Positions 9,287-18,002 of a DNA stretch of 64,000 nt are shown piece by piece; the first letter of the stretch is position 1, and each line of letters starts with the position of its first letter. This stretch comes from MVYY01 sp012517575. GTDB taxonomy: Bacteria > Bacteroidota > Bacteroidia > Bacteroidales > Paludibacteraceae. The position numbers were made by a program, and so were the translations under genes. Under the pieces are notes generated by a model that saw nothing but the letters and a program-made list of their open reading frames with translations, searched no databases and was not told the origin of the DNA. Where the stretch lies: contig JAVLUG010000001.1 in the NCBI GenBank assembly GCA_031629035.1, positions 124,001 through 188,000 on the forward strand, in the 5' to 3' direction.

Positions 9287-9745
9287 TTACGGACGAATTC
9301 TTTGCATCCTCTGTTTCTGAGGAATGTTACGAAGTAATTGACGTTTAAAAGTACGTTCTGCTTGATAATAATGAAATAATTTTTCGGGAGATAGGGATTT
9401 TTTTAATTTCAAATGGTAATTTTTGAGTAGCTGAGCCTGTTTTATTTGTAAATTGATATATTCATCATTGAGCAATTCATAGTTCGGCTGTGCTTTATTT
9501 TCCTTCAGATAATTATTCAACGTTTCTCTGTTTTTTTCATGCAATTGCCACACGGCATTTTCGTAATTCATAAAAACAGGTTTCACTTTTGAAGCTTCAT
9601 CAGGTGTCAGTTTGGCCTGTTCAACGATGTAAGCCCATTTCCTTTCATGCATTTTCTGGATATTGGTGTTTGCTGTTTCTTCAGCAGAAAGCGAGATTGA
9701 AGTTATCCACACGATAAGCATCAATATATATTTGAATCTTCTCAT
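9287..9745 (-). CDS. Spy/CpxP-like periplasmic helical protein
   Basis: 152 aa. A signal peptide (MRRFKYILMLIVWITSISLSA) is followed by an all-helical, highly charged chain with the KLTPDEASKVKPVF element, similar to the LTxxQ helix-turn of Spy/CpxP and related envelope-stress or metal sensors, and ending in a very basic tail (RMQRIRP). It is the last gene of an apparent three-gene unit behind an ECF sigma factor and a one-TM anti-sigma candidate. A role as periplasmic chaperone or sensor controlling that sigma factor is inferred from this layout. Confidence 0.65.
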   Translation of the reverse strand: MRRFKYILMLIVWITSISLSAEETANTNIQKMHERKWAYIVEQAKLTPDEASKVKPVFMNYENAVWQLHEKNRETLNNYLKENKAQPNYELLNDEYINLQIKQAQLLKNYHLKLKKSLSPEKLFHYYQAERTFKRQLLRNIPQKQRMQRIRP

Positions 9746-9753
9746 TTTAAAAA

Positions 9754-10131
9754 TTAATTTGATGTGTTTTGAAAAGTTTCATTGCCATTTTCAGCTTCAT
9801 AAGCATCATTCATGTAGTAATACATCATGGTTGGTTCGTCCACTTGTGAGAGTAAATACATTTCGTAATTTTCCTGTTTTTGGCGTTCGTTGTTTTTGGA
9901 AACAAAATAAAATACATTTCCGAGCAAAAATATTCCCACAAATACTGCAGCCCAACGCATCCAAGCCTTTGAACGAATAAAACCTTTTGTTTCAGATTTA
10001 GGAACTTCTATTTTCTTTGCGTAGCCTATCTTCAGATCAATTTCATTGGCAAATTGTTCAAAATAATTTTCCGGAACACTGAAAGGTAAATCGTTTCCAA
10101 TTTTTTTCAATATGTTTTTTTCTTTTTTCAT
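9754..10131 (-). CDS. Putative anti-sigma factor, single membrane segment
   Basis: 125 aa. A cytoplasmic N-terminal part of about 60 residues (PFSVPENYFEQFANEI) precedes one hydrophobic segment around residues 60-77 (AAVFVGIFLLGNVFYFV) and a short acidic periplasmic tail. The VPxxYFxxF stretch is common in Bacteroidota proteins encoded directly after ECF sigma genes. It lies 8 bases upstream of the Spy-like gene and about 100 bases after the sigma gene. No zinc-binding HxxxCxxC motif is seen, so the anti-sigma role rests on context and topology. Confidence 0.6.
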   Translation of the reverse strand: MKKEKNILKKIGNDLPFSVPENYFEQFANEIDLKIGYAKKIEVPKSETKGFIRSKAWMRWAAVFVGIFLLGNVFYFVSKNNERQKQENYEMYLLSQVDEPTMMYYYMNDAYEAENGNETFQNTSN

Positions 10132-10235
10132 AACTATTTGTTTGACTGTAAAAAATGGTTTAGGTTTAATCTGATAATGTTAATTTGTCGAAAATTATTT
10201 ATAAATGAAATAAAATCAAAAAGTTGCGATTACTG

Positions 10236-10838
10236 TTAAATTTCAATATCACTATCGAGCAAAAATTTTTCAATTTTTTTTACTGCCAAATGATACGATG
10301 CTTTTAGTGCGCCGGCAGTGGTTCCCAGTATATTTTCCATTTGTTCGTAAGAAAGATCATCAAAATATCTCATATTGAAAACCAGTCTTTGTTTTTCGGG
10401 CAAAGTTAAAATGGCTTGTTGTAATTTTAACTGTGCTTCGTTGCCGTTGAAGTATTGGTCGGCTTGTAACTGTTGAAGCAGTACGTCTTCTACTTCGTCC
10501 AGCGAATTAATGTTTTTCATCCGTTTATTGGACAAAAAAGTCAGCGTTTCGTTGGTGGCAATCCTGTAAAACCAAGTGGAAACAAGTGAATCGCCTCTGA
10601 AATTGTCGATGCCGTTCCATGCTTTCATAAAAGTATTTTGGAGAATATCGTTGGCATCGTCATGTGAGAGTACCATTTTTCGGATATGCCAATACAACCT
10701 TTCCTGATATTTTCGTACCAATTGTGAGAAAGCCGCAGCCCGATCTTGCGGATCATGCAACTGTTCTATCAGTTTTTTTTCGCTTGCTATAGTTTTATTG
10801 TTCTCCACATTAAGTTGTTTGGGCAACTTTTTCTTCAT
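10236..10838 (-). CDS. ECF-type RNA polymerase sigma factor
   Basis: 200 aa from the ATG at 10838 (MKKKLPKQLNVENN). A longer frame from 10928 would overlap the end of the preceding dehydrogenase gene and adds no conserved sequence. Sigma region 2 is visible (YQERLYWHIRKMVLSHDDA, DILQNTFMKAWNGI, FRGDSLVSTWFYRIATNET), as is region 4 (LPEKQRLVFNMRYFDDLSY, EQMENILGTTAGALKASYH). It directs RNA polymerase to a stress or envelope regulon. It heads a unit with the anti-sigma candidate and Spy-like gene. Confidence 0.9.
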   Translation of the reverse strand: MKKKLPKQLNVENNKTIASEKKLIEQLHDPQDRAAAFSQLVRKYQERLYWHIRKMVLSHDDANDILQNTFMKAWNGIDNFRGDSLVSTWFYRIATNETLTFLSNKRMKNINSLDEVEDVLLQQLQADQYFNGNEAQLKLQQAILTLPEKQRLVFNMRYFDDLSYEQMENILGTTAGALKASYHLAVKKIEKFLLDSDIEI

Positions 10839-10866
10839 TTGTTTGACTTGATTTTTTGTCTTTCGT

Positions 10867-11823
10867 TTAATTGACTCTGGAAATATTTTTATCGCCCTCA
10901 AAAAAACGCAGAATATTTCGTGAAGCAAATCTACTCATTTCGTTTCTGTCATCAATTGTGCCGGTACCGTTGTGAGGAGAAAGTACCACGTTATCGAGTT
11001 TTTTCAAATCTTCTGGAATAACAGGTTCGTGTTCAAAAACATCCAGACCTGCACCAAAAAGTTTATGATTCGTCAAAGCTTTTACCAATGCCGTTTCGTC
11101 AACGACCGGTCCGCGAGCAGTATTGATTAAAATAGCTGAAGGTTTCATCAACCGAAATGTGTTTTCATTTATCAAATGAAAGGTGCTTTCGTTCAAAGGA
11201 ACATGCAAACTGATCACATCACTTTCGCTTAGCAGTTGTTCGAGCGTTGCATATCGGACTTTAAGTTTCGTTTCCGTTTCTTTGTCCAAAGGGTTTCGGT
11301 TGAAATAGATAATATTCATTCCCAATGCTACAGCTCTACGTGCTACAGCTTTTCCAATACGTCCCATGCCAACAATGCCCAGTGTTTTGCCACATAGTGA
11401 AATGCCCAAATTTTCCATAACTCCCCATTTTATACCGTCATTTGTTCTCAGTTTTCTATCGCACTCGCTGATACGGCGTGCTACAGCCAACATCAAGGTA
11501 ACTGCCATTTCGGCCGTAGGCTCAACCACAGGATCGGGTGTGTTGGTTACGACAATGCCGCATTTGGTGGCAAAATCAACATCAATATTATCATATCCAA
11601 CACCATAATTGGCTATAATTTTCAATTTTCCTTGAGCACCGGCATCAATTACGTCCCTGTCAACTTTAAACTGGAAAGTAGGAATAAAGGCATCAAATTC
11701 GGGAATAAGTTGTAGAACTTCCTTCTTTGAAAATATTTCTTTTTCAGGAAAAACAACTTCAAATTTTTTTTCTAATTCCGAAAAGCCTTCCGCAGGTAAG
11801 CGGGTTGAAACAAGTACACGCAT
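10867..11823 (-). CDS. D-isomer-specific 2-hydroxyacid dehydrogenase
   Basis: 318 aa from the ATG at 11823 (MRVLVSTRLPAEG). A start at 11877 is rejected because that codon lies inside the -7 promoter box. Rossmann NAD-binding motif GIVGMGRIGKAVARR. Catalytic Arg in NTARGPVVDE, Glu in DVFEHEP and His in LSPHNGTGT. It likely reduces glyoxylate, hydroxypyruvate or a related 2-ketoacid; phosphoglycerate dehydrogenase is possible because the divergent neighbour is DUF1015, often found beside serA/serC. No C-terminal ACT domain. It ends 28 bases before the sigma gene. Confidence 0.9.
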   Translation of the reverse strand: MRVLVSTRLPAEGFSELEKKFEVVFPEKEIFSKKEVLQLIPEFDAFIPTFQFKVDRDVIDAGAQGKLKIIANYGVGYDNIDVDFATKCGIVVTNTPDPVVEPTAEMAVTLMLAVARRISECDRKLRTNDGIKWGVMENLGISLCGKTLGIVGMGRIGKAVARRAVALGMNIIYFNRNPLDKETETKLKVRYATLEQLLSESDVISLHVPLNESTFHLINENTFRLMKPSAILINTARGPVVDETALVKALTNHKLFGAGLDVFEHEPVIPEDLKKLDNVVLSPHNGTGTIDDRNEMSRFASRNILRFFEGDKNISRVN

Positions 11824-11874
11824 ATTTTTAGAAAATAGTGGGTTATTGAATTTGGAGGAATTTTTCTGTCCTTG

Positions 11875-11906
11875 CAAAAGTACTGAAGTGTCAAAAAGTA
11901 TGCAAA
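11875..11906 (-). promoter_or_regulatory. Promoter of the 2-hydroxyacid dehydrogenase
   Basis: Minus strand TTTG (11906-11903), 20 bases, TACTTTTG (11882-11875). Transcription would start near 11868, which sets the translation start at 11823. Confidence 0.7.
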
Positions 11907-11998
11907 TAGATAGGTTTATATTATCTTTTTCTTTTTCAATACTTCGATAGAATGTAAATCGGTTTCCGTCACGGATAAAAAAATTAATTTTTTTTGTG

Positions 11999-12006
11999 TA
12001 CTTTTG
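11999..12006 (+). promoter_or_regulatory. -7 box of the DUF1015 gene
   Basis: TACTTTTG fits TAnnTTTG, 33 bases before the ATG at 12040. No clear TTTG lies 19-21 bases upstream, so only the -7 element is supported. Confidence 0.45.
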
Positions 12007-12039
12007 TGAGAGATAATAAACCTGAAAAAGTAAAATAAT

Positions 12040-13284
12040 ATGGCTGTAGTAAAACCTTTCAAAGGAATTCGTCCTCCACGTGAAATTGTAGAAAAAGTTG
12101 CTTCCCGTCCTTATGATGTATTGAATTCGGATGAAGCGAGAGAAGAAGCGGAGGGCAATTTGATGTCGTTATATCACATTATTAAACCGGAAATTGATTT
12201 TTCTCAAGGAACGGATGAACATGATGAAAGAGTGTATGCAAAAGCGGCAGAAAATTTCAAAAAATTTCGTGAAAATGGTTGGCTGGTTCAGGATGAAGAG
12301 GAACATTATTACATTTACGCTCAAACCATGAATGGCCGCACTCAATACGGGATAGTAGTTTGTGCCCATATTGACGACTATTTGAATGGAAATATTAAAA
12401 AACATGAACTGACGCGCCGCGACAAGGAAGAAGACCGCATGAAGCACATTCGGGTTACCAATGCCAATATTGAACCGGTTTTTCTGGCTTATCCATCGCA
12501 TGAAGAATTAAACAGTATTGTTTCTGAAATTGTTAAAAATGAGCCGGTTTACGATTTTGTAGCTCCTGATGGTTTTGGTCATCACTTTTGGACAATCGAC
12601 GATAAAGAAATAATTCGTCGCATTACGGAAATTTTTCAAAATATTCCTTCTCTTTATATTGCTGATGGACATCATCGTTCTGCGGCTGCAGTTCGGGTGG
12701 GTGACGAAAAACGGCGACAGAATCCTCATCATACCGGAAAAGAAGAATACAACTATTTTATGGCTGTTTGTTTTCCTGACAATCAGTTACATATAATGGA
12801 CTACAATAGGGTGGTAAAAGATTTGAATGAACTGAGCGATGAAGAGTTTCTGCAAAAACTTTCCAAATATTTTATTGTAGAGGGAAAAGGTACTGAAATT
12901 TATCACCCAAATAAATTGCATAATTTTTCGTTATATTTATCTGGAAATTGGTATTCACTTACAGCTCGAGAAGGGACATACGACGACAATGATCCGATTG
13001 AAGGACTCGATGTTACCATTTCATCAAAATTTATTTTGGATGAAATTCTTGACATAAAAGATTTGAGAACCGATAAGCGGATAGATTTTGTAGGGGGAAT
13101 TCGCGGACTGGGTGAACTCAAAAAACTGGTTGACAGTGGCAAAATGCGGGTTGCTTTAGCGCTTTATCCCGTATCGATGCAACAGCTTATTGCCATTGCG
13201 GACACCGGAAACATTATGCCGCCTAAAACTACCTGGTTTGAACCAAAATTGCGTTCAGGACTGGTAATCCATGAGTTGAGTTGA
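12040..13284 (+). CDS. DUF1015 family protein
   Basis: 414 aa, the normal size. Family motifs: VVKPFKGIRPPREIVEKVASRPYD at the N-terminus (abridged: PFKGIRP, SRPYDVLNSDEAREEAEGN), YIYAQTMNGRTQYGIV, LYIADGHHRSAAA in the centre and DFVGGIRGLGELK. The ADGHHR block is shared with ParB/Srx-like kinases, and related proteins are reported as free-serine kinases, so a serine-linked function is plausible but unproven here. It is divergent from a 2-hydroxyacid dehydrogenase, an arrangement that supports a link to serine or hydroxyacid metabolism. Confidence 0.85.
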   Translation: MAVVKPFKGIRPPREIVEKVASRPYDVLNSDEAREEAEGNLMSLYHIIKPEIDFSQGTDEHDERVYAKAAENFKKFRENGWLVQDEEEHYYIYAQTMNGRTQYGIVVCAHIDDYLNGNIKKHELTRRDKEEDRMKHIRVTNANIEPVFLAYPSHEELNSIVSEIVKNEPVYDFVAPDGFGHHFWTIDDKEIIRRITEIFQNIPSLYIADGHHRSAAAVRVGDEKRRQNPHHTGKEEYNYFMAVCFPDNQLHIMDYNRVVKDLNELSDEEFLQKLSKYFIVEGKGTEIYHPNKLHNFSLYLSGNWYSLTAREGTYDDNDPIEGLDVTISSKFILDEILDIKDLRTDKRIDFVGGIRGLGELKKLVDSGKMRVALALYPVSMQQLIAIADTGNIMPPKTTWFEPKLRSGLVIHELS

Positions 13285-13364
13285 TTTTTTTAAAGATACC
13301 GGTAATATAACTTTTAATTCTTTATGGGCATACATTTTTTCAAATTGCTGATTAATAAGTACTT

Positions 13365-15374
13365 ATGCAATTTTTTATAAAAAAACCGTCTATAATTTTT
13401 CATCGAATTATTTCGCTTGGTTTGCTTCTTTTGCTATTGCAAAGTTGTGGCGTAAGTTCACGTATAAAAAAAGCCGATACGAGATTTGAATTGGGAGAAT
13501 ATTATGCGGCGGGAGATTTATATAAAAGTTCGTATGGTCGGATTCCCTATAAGAATAAATCTTTGCATGGATATGTTGCTTTTCGTCAGGGAGAGTGCTA
13601 TCGTCTTATCAATAATCAGCGGGCTGAGCAGGCTTATTTGAATGCCATTCGAAACAATTATAGCGACAGTACCGTTTTTCTCCGTTATGCGCAGGTGTTG
13701 CATCGAAATGGAAAATACGGAGAAGCCTTGCATAATTATCAGTTGTATTTGCAAAAAGATTCTTCCAATATTATTGCAAAAAACGGAATACGTGCTATTC
13801 AAATGCTCGAAGAATGGCAAAAAAATGCTACTCGTTATGAAGTCAAATATGAAAATCAGTTTAATGTACGAAGAGCTTCCACTTTCAGTCCTGTGTTTGT
13901 GAATGCTGCTGCTGATGAACTGGTTTTTACTTCCACTCGTTCCACCGATAAAAAAGCTTCTGTTAAAGCCGATCCCATCACCGGTTTGCCAAAAAGCAAT
14001 CTTTTTATGGTTCGAAAAAATGCGGCGGGCAAATGGGGAAAACCTGAAATGCTCGAAGGAGAAATTAACACACCTGAAACCGACGATGGCGTTTGTTCTT
14101 TTGTTTCCAATGGCAAAACCATTTATTTCACCCGCGCTCAACAATCCGATTTGGCCGATATGGGAACAAAAATTTACGTTTCTTCCCGTACGGGAGCTGC
14201 GTGGAATCCGCCTCAAATGCTGAAAATATTTGTCGATAGTACAATTTCCGTTGCTCATCCTGCCCTTGCACCCGATGGGCAAACAATTTATTTTGTTTCC
14301 GATAAAAAAGATGGATTGGGAGGAAAAGATATTTACAAGGCAACATTGGATGGAACGGAATGTAAATACATCGAAAATTTAGGCTCGGAAATCAATACTC
14401 CCGGTGATGAAATGTTTCCGGTTGTGCGAAACGATGGTACATTATATTTTTCATCAAATGGGCATCCGGGATTTGGCGGATTGGATATTTTTAAGGCTGT
14501 TCCACAAAAAAATGGCGGATGGCTAATTCAAAACATGGGAACGCCTGTCAATTCCAAAGCCGATGATTTTGGGATGACGTTTGCCGGTGATACCGAAACA
14601 GGTTATTTTTCTTCAAACCGTAACGAAATAAGAGGTTACGATGCCTTGTGGAGTTTTCAATTACCCGAACAGGTTTTTTTAGTTGAAGGAAAAGTGGTTG
14701 ATGATCAAGGACAAATTATTTCTGATGCAACCATTCGTATTGTTGGCAGCAATGGCACGAATGCGCGTATTCAGACAAAAAAGGATGGAACTTTTCGCAT
14801 GAAGCTCGAAAAAGATGTAGATTACGTAATGCTGGCAACAGCTCGTGGGTTTCTGAATCAAAAAAATGAACTGTCCACACAAGGAATTGCCGACAGTAAA
14901 ACCTTCAGCGTAAATTTCCGACTTTCTTCCATCAGTAAACCGGTGAAAATTGAAAATATTTTTTATGAATTTGGAAAATGGGATTTGACTCCTGCTTCGG
15001 AAAAATCTTTGCAGGAATTGGTTAAATTGTTGAAAGACAATCCAAATATAACGATTGAATTGAGTTCGCATACCGACTATATTGGCGACAATGCTTTCAA
15101 TAAAAATCTTTCTGAAAAGCGTGCGCAGTCGGTAGTTAATTATTTGATAAAAGCCGGAATCGATAAAGAAAGACTGACGGCAGTAGGGTATGGAGAAGAA
15201 AAACCGATAGTGGTTGACGAGGCGCTGGCTCAAAAATATCCATTTCTGAAAGTTGGAGAACCTTTATCCGAAAGTTATATTTTAACGCTCACTCCCGAAC
15301 AACAGGAAATTGCCAATCAAATCAATCGTCGCACCGAATTCCGTGTTTTAAAGACAACGTATAATTTGTATTGA
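13365..15374 (+). CDS. porE: PorE-like OmpA-family outer-membrane lipoprotein (type IX secretion)
   Basis: 669 aa. The lipobox LLLLQSC puts the acylated Cys at 28. Domain order: TPR-like repeats (about 30-150), WD40/PD40-like propeller (about 165-430; ELVFTSTRS, TIYFVSDKKDGLGGKDIY, LYFSSNGHPGFGGLDIF, GYFSSNRN), a carboxypeptidase-regulatory-like beta-sandwich (about 435-520) and a C-terminal OmpA peptidoglycan-binding domain (ELSSHTDYIGDNAFNKNLSE). This four-domain order and length are those of Porphyromonas PorE, which anchors the type IX secretion machine to the cell wall. Two T9SS cargo genes at 51 and 58 kb support a working T9SS. Other OmpA/PD40 lipoproteins share parts of this layout. 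Confidence 0.75.
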   Translation: MQFFIKKPSIIFHRIISLGLLLLLLQSCGVSSRIKKADTRFELGEYYAAGDLYKSSYGRIPYKNKSLHGYVAFRQGECYRLINNQRAEQAYLNAIRNNYSDSTVFLRYAQVLHRNGKYGEALHNYQLYLQKDSSNIIAKNGIRAIQMLEEWQKNATRYEVKYENQFNVRRASTFSPVFVNAAADELVFTSTRSTDKKASVKADPITGLPKSNLFMVRKNAAGKWGKPEMLEGEINTPETDDGVCSFVSNGKTIYFTRAQQSDLADMGTKIYVSSRTGAAWNPPQMLKIFVDSTISVAHPALAPDGQTIYFVSDKKDGLGGKDIYKATLDGTECKYIENLGSEINTPGDEMFPVVRNDGTLYFSSNGHPGFGGLDIFKAVPQKNGGWLIQNMGTPVNSKADDFGMTFAGDTETGYFSSNRNEIRGYDALWSFQLPEQVFLVEGKVVDDQGQIISDATIRIVGSNGTNARIQTKKDGTFRMKLEKDVDYVMLATARGFLNQKNELSTQGIADSKTFSVNFRLSSISKPVKIENIFYEFGKWDLTPASEKSLQELVKLLKDNPNITIELSSHTDYIGDNAFNKNLSEKRAQSVVNYLIKAGIDKERLTAVGYGEEKPIVVDEALAQKYPFLKVGEPLSESYILTLTPEQQEIANQINRRTEFRVLKTTYNLY

Positions 15375-15451
15375 TGCCAAGTAAGAATTTTTTATTAATC
15401 TTAAAAAGTTGAATTATTAACTTGAATTTGTAGTTTAATAAATTTTTTGTG

Positions 15452-16246
15452 ATGAAACAATATTTGGATTTGTTGAACCGAGTACTTACAGAAGGAGTTT
15501 ATAAGGAAGACCGCACAGGAATTGGAACTTTAAGCGTTTTCGGACATCAAATGCGTTTTTCGCTGGATGATGGTTTTCCTTGTTTAACTACCAAAAAATT
15601 GCATTTAAAATCAATTATTTATGAGTTGCTCTGGTTTCTCAGAGGGGATACAAATATAAAGTTTTTGCTGGATAACGGCGTTAGCATTTGGAATGAGTGG
15701 GCAGACGAAAATGGCAATTTGGGGCCGATTTATGGTTATCAGTGGCGTTCTTGGCCCGATTATGAAGGAGGTTATATTGATCAGATTGCTCAAGCGGTAG
15801 AAACCATCAAAAACAATCCCAATTCTCGGCGAATCATTGTCAGTGCTTGGAACGTTGCCGATTTGCCTAAAATGAAGCTGCCTCCTTGTCATGCTTTTTT
15901 TCAGTTTTATGTGGCCGATGGAAAATTAAGCCTTCAACTTTATCAGCGAAGTGCCGATATTTTTTTGGGTGTTCCCTTTAATATTGCCAGCTATGCTCTG
16001 CTTCTAATGATGATGTCCCAAGTCACCGGTCTGAAAGCTGGAGATTTTGTGCATACGCTTGGAGATGCACATATCTACACCAATCATTTGGAACAGGTGA
16101 AATTACAGCTTTCGCGAACTCCCAGACCTTTGCCAACTATGCTGATTAATCCAGAGGTGAAAGACATCTTTTCTTTTCAGTATTCCGATTTTCAGTTGAT
16201 TAATTATGACCCATATCCTCACATTAAAGGAGAAGTGGCTGTTTGA
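15452..16246 (+). CDS. thyA: Thymidylate synthase
   Basis: 264 aa from the ATG at 15452 (MKQYLDLLNRVL), the same length and N-terminus as E. coli ThyA; a GTG one codon earlier is less likely. It methylates dUMP to dTMP using methylene-tetrahydrofolate. Nucleophile C146 is in LPPCHAFFQFY. Also seen: DRTGIGTLSVFGHQMRF, ELLWFLRGDTN, GPIYGYQWRSW, HTLGDAHIYTNHLEQ and the C-terminal IKGEVAV. folA follows 101 bases downstream, the classical pairing that recycles dihydrofolate. Confidence 0.97.
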   Translation: MKQYLDLLNRVLTEGVYKEDRTGIGTLSVFGHQMRFSLDDGFPCLTTKKLHLKSIIYELLWFLRGDTNIKFLLDNGVSIWNEWADENGNLGPIYGYQWRSWPDYEGGYIDQIAQAVETIKNNPNSRRIIVSAWNVADLPKMKLPPCHAFFQFYVADGKLSLQLYQRSADIFLGVPFNIASYALLLMMMSQVTGLKAGDFVHTLGDAHIYTNHLEQVKLQLSRTPRPLPTMLINPEVKDIFSFQYSDFQLINYDPYPHIKGEVAV

Positions 16247-16289
16247 ATTTTTTTTCTGAAGATAGTATAGGTTTTTAAAATAAGTTTTA

Positions 16290-16297
16290 TAACTTTG
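16290..16297 (+). promoter_or_regulatory. -7 box before folA
   Basis: TAACTTTG fits TAnnTTTG, 50 bases before the folA start. No clear -33 element is seen. Confidence 0.4.
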
Positions 16298-16347
16298 TAA
16301 GTTTGCGTGTTTTTTAAGAAAATTTTCATGGATTAAAAATTACTATC

Positions 16348-16848
16348 ATGCCTAAAATTTCAATTATTGCTGCTGTTGCTGATAATTATGCTATTGGTAA
16401 TTTAAATAAACTACCGTGGCATTTGCCGGCTGATTTGAAGTATTTCAAAAAACTTACTACCGGTCATGCAGTTATCATGGGAAAACATACCTTTGAAAAT
16501 TTGCCCAATGGTCCATTGCCAAATCGGAAAAATATTGTGTTGACTTCAGTACTGTCCGATGGCATTTGTGAAGGATATTTCGAAGCCAATTCCATTGAAG
16601 AAGCGCTCGAATTGTGTGAGAAAGAAGAAGAAGTGTTTATTATTGGCGGAGTATCCATTTTTAAACAAACTATCGACTTGGCCGATAAAATGTACATTAC
16701 GTGGATACATGCAAATTTTCCTGCGGACGCTTTTTTTCCGAAAATTAATTTTGATGATTGGGAAGAAATCAGTAGAGAAGATCATCCAGCCGATGATAAG
16801 AATCCGTATCCTTACACGTTTTCGGTTTATCAACGTAAAAAGAAGTAA
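16348..16848 (+). CDS. folA: Dihydrofolate reductase
   Basis: 166 aa. It reduces dihydrofolate to tetrahydrofolate with NADPH. Motifs in order: ISIIAAVADNYAIGNLNKLPWHLPADLKYF (abridged: NKLPWHLPADLKYF with acidic D29), GHAVIMGKHTFENLPNGPLPNRKNIVLT, and VFIIGGVSIFKQ for cofactor binding. Length is usual. It is downstream of thyA, whose product it serves, and has a possible own -7 box. A terminator follows. Confidence 0.96.
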   Translation: MPKISIIAAVADNYAIGNLNKLPWHLPADLKYFKKLTTGHAVIMGKHTFENLPNGPLPNRKNIVLTSVLSDGICEGYFEANSIEEALELCEKEEEVFIIGGVSIFKQTIDLADKMYITWIHANFPADAFFPKINFDDWEEISREDHPADDKNPYPYTFSVYQRKKK

Positions 16849-16878
16849 TTCTCCTCACTGATTTAGTAATGTTAAACG

Positions 16879-16913
16879 GTCGTCTATTGTTTCTGACTTT
16901 AGACGACTTTTTT
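16879..16913 (+). terminator. Terminator after folA
   Basis: GTCGTCTA (16879-16886) pairs with TAGACGAC (16900-16907) and is followed by a six-T run. It also lies at the 3' end of the convergent oxidoreductase gene. Confidence 0.85.
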
Positions 16914-16925
16914 ATGGAAATTTTC

Positions 16926-17924
16926 TCAAACAGTCAGGTTGACAAGAATTCTTCCTTTCAGTTTCCCCTGCAACATGGTTTCGATGGCTTCTGAAAGTTG
17001 GGAAAGGGAAATTTCGGTGTAAAGACTTAACAGTTGTTCGGGTTTCCAGTCGGTAGCCAGTTTTTTCCATAATTTTTCCCGTAAGTTCATTGGGTAATTC
17101 TGCGCCGAAACGCCTATGAGCGAAATACCACGTAAAATAAAGGGAAAAACGGAAATATTCAATTGGGTGGAATGTCTACTGCCACAAGTCGTAACAGCGC
17201 CCAGAGGTTGTATTTGTTTAATGATGTTTTCCAAAATTCCACCACCTACAGTATCGATGCCGCCTGCATATTTTGCTGAAAGAATAGCTTTCTGTGGAAG
17301 AGATTCAAATTCGTTCCGTGCAATAATTTTATGACAACCAATGGTTTCAAAAAAACTTTTTTCGGTTGTTTTACCTGTAATGGCAACGGTTTGGTAGCCG
17401 AGTTTGGCAAGCATGGAAAGCGACATGGAACCTACGCCACCTGTTCCGCCCGATACAATAATCTCACCCATGTCGGGAGGCACAAGTTCGCTGAGCCGGG
17501 AAATTGAAATTCCCGCTGTAAATCCGGCTGTTCCAATGATCATTGATTCTTTTAGTGTCAATCCTTCGGGAAGTTTAACAATCCAATCGGACGGGACGCA
17601 AATATATTCACCAAAACCTCCAGGGGTATTCATGCCCAAGTCATAACCGGTTACAATCACCTTATCTCCCGGTCGAAAATTTTCATCGTTCGATATTGTA
17701 ACAACACCTGCCGCATCGATTCCCGGTGTGTGCGGATAGTTCTTTGTCACACCTTTGTTGCCGATGGCTGAAAGTGCATCCTTGTAATTGAGTGAAGAAT
17801 AATGAACACGAATGAGAACTTCACCATAAGAAAGCAGATTTTCAGTAGTTAGTTCTTTAATTTTTCTTGAGTATCGACTCCCTTCTTCTTCAACAACTAA
17901 TGCTTTGTAGGTGATGTTTTCCAT
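16926..17924 (-). CDS. YhdH/YhfP-family quinone oxidoreductase
   Basis: 332 aa, medium-chain dehydrogenase/reductase without the structural zinc Cys cluster. N-terminal GroES-like fold (VLIRVHYSSLNYKDALSAIGN, PHTPGIDAAGVV), then the nucleotide-binding motif IVSGGTGGVGSMSLSMLAKLG-type (VSGGTGGVGS). This subgroup (AcuI/YhdH) reduces acrylyl-CoA or related enoyl compounds with NADPH. It is transcribed alone in the minus direction, convergent with folA. The physiological substrate cannot be told from sequence. Confidence 0.88.
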   Translation of the reverse strand: MENITYKALVVEEEGSRYSRKIKELTTENLLSYGEVLIRVHYSSLNYKDALSAIGNKGVTKNYPHTPGIDAAGVVTISNDENFRPGDKVIVTGYDLGMNTPGGFGEYICVPSDWIVKLPEGLTLKESMIIGTAGFTAGISISRLSELVPPDMGEIIVSGGTGGVGSMSLSMLAKLGYQTVAITGKTTEKSFFETIGCHKIIARNEFESLPQKAILSAKYAGGIDTVGGGILENIIKQIQPLGAVTTCGSRHSTQLNISVFPFILRGISLIGVSAQNYPMNLREKLWKKLATDWKPEQLLSLYTEISLSQLSEAIETMLQGKLKGRILVNLTV

Positions 17925-18002
17925 TCACAAATTTTGTTTGAGGATAAAAATAAATCGTTGGATGTAAACTGTGTTTATGAAAACATAAAAATAAAAAGTT
18001 AC

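Noticed and set aside
10839..10928. Longer start for the ECF sigma factor
   Set aside because: The extra 30 codons overlap the end of the dehydrogenase gene and lie outside the sigma fold.
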